A stretch of DNA of 64,000 bases from contig JAGVVL010000017.1 in assembly GCA_018287875.1 (NCBI GenBank), forward strand, positions 2,914,001-2,978,000. Reading direction: 5' to 3'. The translations under genes were made by a program, and so were the position numbers. Shown here piece after piece: positions 56,312 to 64,000 of the stretch. Origin of the DNA: Nigrospora sphaerica. Its lineage: Eukaryota > Ascomycota > Sordariomycetes > Amphisphaeriales > Apiosporaceae. Positions within the stretch are counted from its first letter, which is position 1. Each line of letters opens with the position of its first letter. The notes under the pieces are model-generated. The model saw only the letters and a program-made list of their open reading frames with translations, did no database searches and was not told the origin of the DNA.

Positions 56312-58030
56312 TCATGACAGCACGCCGACGGGGTAGGCGGGATCGATGTTGCGGGCGTCGGGGGTGAGGACGGGGACGCGGGCGTAGGCGGGGACCTCGA
56401 CGGAGGCGTTGGTCAGCACGGGCATGCGGCGGACGGGGAAGCGGCGGGTGATGCGGGCGGCCATGCCGAGGAGGGCGGGCTCGCTGAAGGGCGGGCCCAG
56501 GAGCTCGAGGCCGACGGGCACGCCGAGGGGCGCCCCGGCGGCCGCCGGCGAGAAGCCGGCCGGCACGGCGACGGCGGGCCGCCCCGTCAGCGCCGCCAGG
56601 ATGCCGTTGCGCCCGCTCTGCGACGCCGCCCCCCGCGCCACTGGCAGGTTCCGCTGCTGCGGGTAGACGAGCGCGTCGAGCCCGTGCCGCGCGAACGTGG
56701 CGTCCAGCGCCGCCTTCAGCGCCCCGATGGCCGCCTGCCGCGCCGCGTACGCCGCGTCGCCCGTCGACTCGGCCCCCGCTCGTTGTATGTAGTGGTATTG
56801 GCTGGGGATCACGAGGAAGTCAGAGCCCGCGTACAGCTCGGCGAAGGACCTCGGCGTTGCGCCGTCGCGGGCGACCCCGGCCAGGTAGCCGTCGAGCATC
56901 TCGCGGTACTCGGCCGTCTGGACGTCGTAGTCGAGGAGGGCCGTGGTGTTGTAGATGGGCTCCGTCACGTTGACGAGCTCGACGCCCTCGGCCGCGAGGA
57001 AGCGCAGCACGGCGGCCATGGCGTCGTTGACGGGCGTCGTTTCGGGCGCGGCCGTGTGGTTGAAGAAGCCGTGCAAGATACCCAGGCGGCGGCCCGCGAG
57101 GCCGGACGGCCCATCGAGGCCGGCGGCGTAGTCACGGCCGTCGACACCGTGGGGCCGGGGCGCCGCCGTGGCGTTGTCGGCGGGGTCGCCGCCGCCGGCC
57201 ATGACGGTCAGGGCAACGGCGAGGTCGGCGACGGTGCGGGCGACGGGCCCGGCGGTGTCCTGCGTGTGGCTGACGGGCACGATGCCGGCGCGCGACACGA
57301 GGCCGCGCGTCGGCCGCACGCTGACGAGCGCGTTGGCGCTGGCCGGGCTGCGCAGGCTGTTGACCGTGTCGGTGCCGGTGCCGAGGACGGCGAGGCTCGC
57401 GGCCAGCGCGGCGCCCGTGCCGCCGCTCGATCCGCCAGGCGTGCGCGCACCGTCGTACGGGTTGACCGTCTGGCCGCCCAGCGACGAGACCGAGAGGCCC
57501 TCGAGCGCCAGCTCGTGCAGGTTGGTCTTGCCGAGGATGACGGCGCCGGCGGCACGGAGGGCCCGGACCGTCGGCGCGTCCGCCCGGGGCCGGTGGCGGG
57601 CCAGGGCGCGGCAGCCGCCCGTCGTGGCCATGCCGACGGCGTCGAAGTTGTCCTTGAGCAGGACGGGGACGCAGAACAGCCGGCCCGTCGCGTTGCCCGC
57701 CGCCAACGCCGCGTCCAGCCGGTCCGCCGCCGCCAGCGCGTCCGGGTTCAGGCTGACGACGGCGTGCAGTGCCGAGTTGAAGGCCTCGATGCGCGCGAGG
57801 AAGGCCGACACGACAGTGCGGCAGCTGGCGAGCCCCGTGAACAGGGCGCTGTGCACGCTCTCGATAGTCGCCTCGCGCGCTTCAAAGGCCCCATCGAAGG
57901 CCGCCCGACCAGCCGTGGCCTGTAGCAGCAGGAGAAGGAGGCAAAGAAGCGGTAGGGCCGGCAATGTCGGCGCGAGGGACGGCGATCCCGCGCCGGCGGT
58001 GTGGCGGCGGGTTCTCGTACCAGCGCCCAT
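56312..58030 (-). CDS. Secreted amidase-signature hydrolase
   Basis: Amidase-signature enzyme that hydrolyses amide bonds. Single exon, 572 residues from the ATG at 58030, chosen because it is directly followed by a secretion signal (hydrophobic core LPALPLLCLLLLLLQATA, residues 23-40). The frame is open 77 codons further upstream but that part is arginine-rich and unlike the family. Catalytic Ser-cisSer-Lys residues are visible: Lys126 in VLLKDNFD, the cis-Ser in GGSSGG (201/202) and the nucleophile Ser225 in DTVNSLRSP. The usual GG before the nucleophile is VN here, as in a subgroup of fungal secreted members. Several NxT/S sites fit an extracellular glycoprotein. The substrate is unknown. 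No pathway partners are adjacent. GC3 is extreme, which creates long antisense shadow frames. Confidence 0.92.
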   Translation of the reverse strand: MGAGTRTRRHTAGAGSPSLAPTLPALPLLCLLLLLLQATAGRAAFDGAFEAREATIESVHSALFTGLASCRTVVSAFLARIEAFNSALHAVVSLNPDALAAADRLDAALAAGNATGRLFCVPVLLKDNFDAVGMATTGGCRALARHRPRADAPTVRALRAAGAVILGKTNLHELALEGLSVSSLGGQTVNPYDGARTPGGSSGGTGAALAASLAVLGTGTDTVNSLRSPASANALVSVRPTRGLVSRAGIVPVSHTQDTAGPVARTVADLAVALTVMAGGGDPADNATAAPRPHGVDGRDYAAGLDGPSGLAGRRLGILHGFFNHTAAPETTPVNDAMAAVLRFLAAEGVELVNVTEPIYNTTALLDYDVQTAEYREMLDGYLAGVARDGATPRSFAELYAGSDFLVIPSQYHYIQRAGAESTGDAAYAARQAAIGALKAALDATFARHGLDALVYPQQRNLPVARGAASQSGRNGILAALTGRPAVAVPAGFSPAAAGAPLGVPVGLELLGPPFSEPALLGMAARITRRFPVRRMPVLTNASVEVPAYARVPVLTPDARNIDPAYPVGVLS

Positions 58031-61000
58031 GGCGTATATGCCCGAGGGCGGTATCACATGCAGGAAGAGGCTGGTTTTGCGCTCGCTGAGTCTGTCCTCT
58101 ATCCTGTTCGGTGTCTGCAGATCTTTGGCAGGATGCCGAGAGTCAAACCACGCCGAAACTTCCGAGTTGCCAAGGGAATGCAAGTCTCCCCACGCTCTCC
58201 AGGGCCTCCCCACCGGCCGCGCATCCGCGACTCCGCGCCGTCGCCGCCGCCGCCTTCCCATGTGGGTGCTCAGCAGCTACAAATAAAGGTAAAGCATGTT
58301 GTGTACTTTTACCGCACCCCCCTCCCTTCCCCCCTCCGCCGCCCTGCAGAACGGAGCAGGGGGGCCAACAAGTAGTTATCGGCTCCAAGAACAGACAGCC
58401 CACCGTGGCTCGCTCACGCCATCCCGAAATTACCGTGTAAGCCGGGACGCTGACATTGAGTGAGAGTGAGCGTGGGGTGCTAGTCGTGTGGCCTACATAA
58501 TCTATCTTTGGCTTCCTATTTCGGATGCTTTCGCTGCCCTATCACGGATCTTCCCACCCTTATCGCCGGAAACCGGGAATAGGGCGGCGAAACGCCAAGG
58601 AACCGAGTAAACCGTGCCCACGTGTACCCGCGCAAGAAGTGCAGGTTTTATGTAAGTGCTTAGTAGGGCGCTTGCCGAACCATGACTGATTTCTTTCTTC
58701 CCTCGTGCTAGAGCCCTCGGTCCGCCGGGGGCTGCGGATCGGCCGGTCTGGTCCACTCTATTTCGCTCTGGCGCCGGCCGTGTCCCCCCCAGTCGATTTT
58801 GCGGCGTAAAAGGTGCCGCGGCTCGAGTTCCCGGATACGCATTGTCCGGTACGAGTAAGTGCTTCCTCGTATCCGACGCAGCGTTTCCCACGTTACCCAG
58901 CCCCGGTGCTATCATGCGTCCTGTGCATAGGCGGGCATGCCCTCGATGTCTGTCGTCTTACGCCTTCGTATACACACTCCACCATCGTCTTACGCCACCG
59001 TATACTCCACTGTCGCACGGGCTTCGGATGCAGCCCCATGCAGTGCAAAGTTTCCGGTGTCATATCCGAAGTGTCCCCTCAACAGAATGCAGGCCATCAA
59101 CGCACTTGGGCAACCCGGAGCAGCTAGTCGCGACTGGGGATATCAGCGAGGAAGGGACTTCTCTTGCTTATTGCCGTGGCCTGGAGCCTTCTTTGCCGAC
59201 CTGGCTGGCAGTACCGGTCTCCCACGGCAGATGCCGTTTCCGCCCTGCCCCGGATACCCATAATCATGTACGACGCCAGGATGCAGATGGCGTTTGACGG
59301 GGGCAGATAAGCTGGGTAAGGCAACATGACCCGACCAGGGCCGTGCTGACCCCCAACGCCAATTGCTCCATCCGGAGGAAGCATGATACTCAGCTGGAAT
59401 TGAAGAGGCTCCATGCCTGATCCTTCTGGTGAGCTGTCCAATAACAGGCCTTGGCGTAAGCCTCGAGGTCAGCTACGCCTCCGGGAGGGTGTGGGAAGCA
59501 GCTCTTGGGATACTGGGCCCGTACCAGCAGCCTTCCCCGTGTTGGCTAGTATCCCAGGCCATGCTGCCGGGCAGCGCTGACTGCTGGCTTTACAACAACT
59601 GGCTGGGTCGCACAGCCGCGCGACTACAGAATGCCCTCATGCCACCTCGTTTTAGCCTATAGTTGACATATATATTGACGGCTTCCTCGTCGAATCCCAA
59701 AGGTCTTTTGCGGAGAAGGTAATGCGGGCTGAGTCGTGGTGGTTGGCTGGTCTCGCCACCCTTTCCCCGTGGCCGTCCCCCTTGGATCAGGCTGTGGTCA
59801 AGTCCCTGCGGTTCGCTGACCTCACGCCGCGGAAAGCGGGACTGCCAGCCAGAGAGACAGAGGAAGCAAATATCTAGGATAGTGGCAACTCTCGGTAATG
59901 CAGATACTTGAACTGGCCCCGAGACGTAACGTCGTGATAGTCCCATAAGCTTGAGCTGCATGGGCGATTATGAACCCTTGGAGGACCGATGCGGCGTGCG
60001 CGAAACGTGCAGTAGGAAGAAGAAGTCTCGTATGATGCTCGGCGGAAAGCTTCTCCCAATAGGCATTTCTATTTTCCATCAATCACGGGAGCGCCTGGGA
60101 TTCCCTATCCGTCTAGTGAGCCGTCGCGGCGGGTGAGAGTAGCCGCGGGTGAGTGGCGCGGAACGAGGCAAACCCATCGACATTTGCGCCGCTTGTCCTT
60201 GTGTTCGCACGCCAGACGCCGAGCCTCATCCAAGCCCGCGCCGAGTATCGTAGGCAGGTATCACGGCCCATCGGAAGTGGTGATTAGTTGCTAAGGAGCG
60301 CCGATCATGGCATGTTACCTCGGCCTATCCGAGACTCGTGGGGGAAGGGGCAAAACGCACCACGTCGAGGCTGGCACCGGCATTCGGGCTGGCCGAGATG
60401 GTGCTGGCAGACTGGCCGTTTGAAGCCCCCGCCACCTCGAAAACAAGCGAATCCAAAAGCGCGGCTTGAGGATATGCAAGATCTCATATGCAACGATCAC
60501 CCGTGCCGTGTCATGTATGCTCGTTCTGGAATTCGTGGCAGAAGTCTCGGCGTCGCATGACTGGTCCCGTTCCACGCCCTAGCGGCGAATCCCTCACCGG
60601 AACAAGGTGGACGAGCGACTGGCCGAGGCTCCTCATCGGATGTGTACACACTTTCACCTCGACTGCAGGTCAGGCGCCAGGCAACAGTTGCAAGGCTGGG
60701 ACTAGACTTCGCTTTTACACCAACCAGAGCCCGATGGCTCGCCCACTGGTGTGAGTTGACGGCGGAATCTTAGCATTTTGGTTGGTGCCGGAATTCCTGG
60801 CAATGTTGAGGATATTGGGACCTGGAGCTGTAGCCAGAGCGCGCGCGAGCAAAGTGATGGACTTGCCTAGCTCGGAAAGCCGATTGTCGGCGACGTGCCA
60901 TCGACGGTCATATCCTAGATCGAGGAGGGCACACTCCTCTGCGGGAGCGTGGGGGTTCCCCGGCTCGAATGCCCGGTGCCGGAGGATGGTGGTTGCGATT

Positions 61001-64000
61001 CCAGATAGCCTCACTTCGCCATAGGCGGGTGCGCCAGGCCAAGATGCCACACCGCTTTGTTGTCGGAGCTGGGATGGGTAGGATGTATTTGTAAGAGCCA
61101 TCCCTGGCTATACCACGATACGTATGGGACCGGTCTGTCAGGTTATCCGCCTAGGGTCTGGCGTGACGGGTGAGGTTTCTGTGGTGGCGTTTCGTCCATT
61201 TAGTTGATGATGATGGGGGGGGGGGGAGCGTGGGAGGGAAACGACTGCCCTGCCTCGATCCCCAACAAGGTTCCTGGAGGACCAGATTGCCGGAAACGGG
61301 TCCATGGATAGGGTCTTTGTCCCCTCCTGCCGAAATAGGCAAGTATTTAGGTACGGAGAAGGTACCCGGATCCCCCCTGCTGCGAGAGATGTCTTCGGGA
61401 CTAAGAGTAGGGGAAGTACTGGGGTAATACGGGGAGGGTCAGTGGTGGATGGTTAGGGATCCCATGAAAACTGGAGCACTACAACTTGCAGCTAGAGGGC
61501 TCTTCTCACCGATCCTCCATGGAGAATGGAATTTGGAGAGGGAGCTTCTCAAGCCTGTTCAGGCTGTTTATCAACGGGCTCGTACGCGGTCGCGGCCACT
61601 GCTAAGCCGCGATTCTCTGAATGGCACTGGCGCCTGGTCGCAGTGCGCTCATGTGGACAGATTTGTGCATGCGTCTTCTCTGTAAGACGACGGGGATGGG
61701 TACGCCTGCTGCATCAGGCGCTTGTCCTGTCTTCCCCGCCACCGCGTCAGGAAGCGTACCGAGTCCCTGCCTCCGTAAGTACCCCACCAATATATCTGCG
61801 CGTGAAGGCGGGCGAGCATCGGTCCCGAACACAGCTGGTGATATTGTTCCCCTTCCAGCATCTATCCATAGGTAGGCGCATATGCAGCACCAAGCAGATC
61901 TCACGGGGATGTGGGCTGCTGTGCATGTGGCTCTGCCATGAGCTGGGACCATACGCACCATCTGACGTGCCTGTTACTTATTAGCTCGGGTAGGTCCCAC
62001 GGGGTATTGCTTACCACGTAATTCCGGCGTCAGTCCTTCCGCATACCGTGAGAAGGGCTCTCGACAGCCACTCATCCTTACCGAAGATGGGTGCCTGGCA
62101 GGAAGTTGGATGAAATCCATTCGACTGAGGTTACCCTGGAGCCCTGCGACTCTCCCGGTTCGAAGATGCGGGGGAGCGTTCGCATTCGGGATCCAGGCCC
62201 TTACCTGCACTGACATCCATGCTCTTTCCAGAGAAACCAGTCCAGGCCGTCACTTCCGTTCAGGGTGACGAGGTACCCCAAGTCTCACCGATAGACAGTG
62301 GATTGCGTGTATCACCGTTAGATAGTGAGATGGGTGTATCTTCCGTCCCTGGAAAAAGCAAAGACTTGGTGTTATCTGCGAACAGGTACCGGTATTGGCA
62401 CCTTGTGACAGGCAGCCTCGGTTGGCATTGGCACCGATCAACCTCTTGGTTCCCGTCGGTGCTCGTCTGCACCCAAGTGACCAATCATCCCTGTACCGTC
62501 CAGGTAGCTATCAGAACTGCCCACTGTCTCCTGCGCCAGGAAACATGGCCGAAGAAGAAGCTTCGCACCCGCAGCTGGGGCTTCTGAGGCTCGAGGACAT
62601 TTCCGGCTTCAAAATGGTCGCGATGTATCAGGCTTAGACACGAGACGAGGCTGCAAACACACAACATCGGCATCTATGCATTGCTGGGGAATCGGGCCCT
62701 CGGCTTTGAGGCACGAGACGTCGCCCGCGCTGGCTTTCGGCTGGGGCCCCCAACGATCAGCAACCATTTCGCATACATAGTTGTATAGAGGCGGACAGGG
62801 TAGCCTGGTCTACGGCTAAGAACTAGGTAGCTTACTGCGTGCCGATCTGTCCAAAAGAGGCAGGGGGGACGGTGATGTCGCATTCTCACCGCAGCTGAAA
62901 GATGCAAAGCATCCCACGCCCCTCTCCGGCTTGCCAGGCTCGCCAGGGCGCTTCCACCGGAGTCAAGCCGCTCGTGCTTTGGTGAGTTAACGGGGTCGCT
63001 GGGATGGAGAGAAATGCCATCATGATCGAAGACCGATCAGCCCACCACCCGCCAGCGTAGTCGAAAGATCCATGTGCGTAAGAGAGGTCAGGTCGGTCGT
63101 CTAGACCTTCATGTCTGCGTGTAATCTCGAGGTAGCGACGCTTGGTGCTGCTATGTTTGCGCATTTATTTTCGGGGGGCAACGCACGAGCGTGGCAACCA
63201 TTACCGCCCCCGAAGACGGGAGCAGACGTCACCTTGGGCGAATAAACACCATGGGCGAATAACACGATGAGCGGAGAACATCAGCTGTTTCACGGCGTCT
63301 GCATTTCAAAGGATTCTGAAGTGGACCACGCGACATTTGCCATGTCTGAGGGTTGCGTCCTGCCTGCTTTTCCTCTCTCTATACAACCCTGGGTTACATC
63401 TATTCCCCCGCGAGCATCTTGTGCTTCCTCGGTCGGTGTGCGGGGTGCGACCCGTCCGCAAACGGGCTATGCCGTATCGTGGGCGGAAATTTGCCGCATC
63501 AGGTGAGGAGGTTGTTCAGCCGGTCAGGAGTAGACGACGAATTGGGGGCTATGTGAGTGAACACCCAGAAGTAGGTACCCATTTTACGTACTAGCATTCA
63601 CATACTGCATACTTCCTTTTTCAATGCATGACATCGCCGCAGCCACTAAACAGTGATGGAGCAGAGCGCCGAGAGACCTTGGCAGCAACTTTCTGGAATC
63701 CCCCGATACCTTCCGAAGGCTCGCCATTCCATGTCACCCCAAGCACCTGTCACTTGACCTTGGCCGCCCCAAGGAACAAACGCCCTCGGCATGCAGGTGG
63801 ACCGCCCACCGCCGCTGTAAAACGCAGCGAACCGTCAGCCGTTCTCCCAAATCTCTCCGGCCACCAGCTCACCTTTTCGGGCACATTCCGAACGTTGGCG
63901 AGTTGCTACGGGCTGCTTGCGCTGTTCGCTTGCTGCAGCCGGCCGGCTTGCACGGATATCAGGGTGGTTCCGGTCCAGTCCCCTTGGCCCATCAACACCC
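58031..64000. other. Gene-poor right end of the window
   Basis: The first few hundred bases are the amidase promoter. The remaining 5.5 kb contains no frame with a recognisable domain or coding bias. Small repeats are visible: an imperfect 32-base-period duplication TCGTCTTACGCC...CGTATAC (58953 and 58985), an imperfect 27-base duplication near 62283-62337, and a run of 12 G (61215-61226). No transposon ends, rRNA or tRNA are seen. Confidence 0.45.

Noticed and set aside
56684..57925. 413-codon plus-strand frame across the amidase
   Set aside because: Antisense shadow of the GC3-rich amidase; the translation is a low-complexity Arg/Gly/Ala/Val composition without motifs.
54972..59447. Three near-copies of GCTGTCTAATAACAGC (54972, 55142, about 59432)
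   Set aside because: With one or two mismatches in 16 bases, many such pairs are expected by chance in a window this size. There are no flanking similarities.

Overview
This window looks like chromosomal DNA of a filamentous ascomycete, most likely a Sordariomycete and probably Hypocreales. Genes carry short GT-AG introns with CTRAY-type branch points, coding regions are GC-rich at third positions, and intergenic regions are long. The protein set is typical of such fungi: NAD(P)H nitrite reductase with a Rieske tail, PEX20, a Whi2-like activator and a CPC1/Gcn4 bZIP. No rRNA, tRNA, CRISPR array or intact transposon was recognised. The species cannot be named from this sequence alone.

Layout, left to right. 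1-4.9 kb has no recognised gene. A small eIF1/SUI1-like gene with an added C-terminal zinc ribbon (4.86-5.41 kb, +) precedes an about 1.8 kb region with a dense GATA cluster and a NirA-type site, which leads into nitrite reductase (7.19-10.74 kb, +). Beta-tubulin (11.76-13.60 kb), a secreted sorbosone/glucose dehydrogenase-like protein (15.57-17.21 kb) and the ABCF ATPase GCN20 (17.80-20.18 kb) follow on the minus strand. After an 8.5 kb gene-poor stretch come a 1119-residue disordered protein of unknown function (28.64-32.28 kb, +) and, beyond a microsatellite-bearing gap, the CPC1/Gcn4-type bZIP gene with upstream ORFs (37.20-38.44 kb, +). SEC13 (40.24-41.41 kb, -) and PEX20 (42.36-43.41 kb, +) are divergently arranged. 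Next are a frame-broken coding remnant (43.85-44.44 kb, -), thioredoxin (45.33-45.72 kb, +), a Whi2-like gene (46.45-48.49 kb, -), an FAD monooxygenase (49.76-51.48 kb, +), a small cysteine-rich two-exon gene (53.91-54.38 kb, -) and a secreted amidase (56.31-58.03 kb, -). The last 6 kb holds no recognised gene.

Most genes are independent housekeeping or metabolic units and I see no biosynthetic cluster. One functional theme is general amino acid control: GCN20 (Gcn2 activation) and the CPC1/Gcn4 bZIP (its translationally controlled output) lie 17 kb apart, and a divergent eIF1 paralogue is also present.

The points most worth a second look are the eIF1-zinc ribbon fusion, alanine at beta-tubulin position 198 (a classical benzimidazole-resistance residue), the bZIP start region where one extra C in a CCCC run separates a strong ATG from the coding frame, a second locus with similar +1 breaks, the one-codon first exon of SEC13, and an unannotated-looking small cysteine-rich gene. 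Intron boundaries were read by eye from splice motifs and protein continuity. They are predictions.
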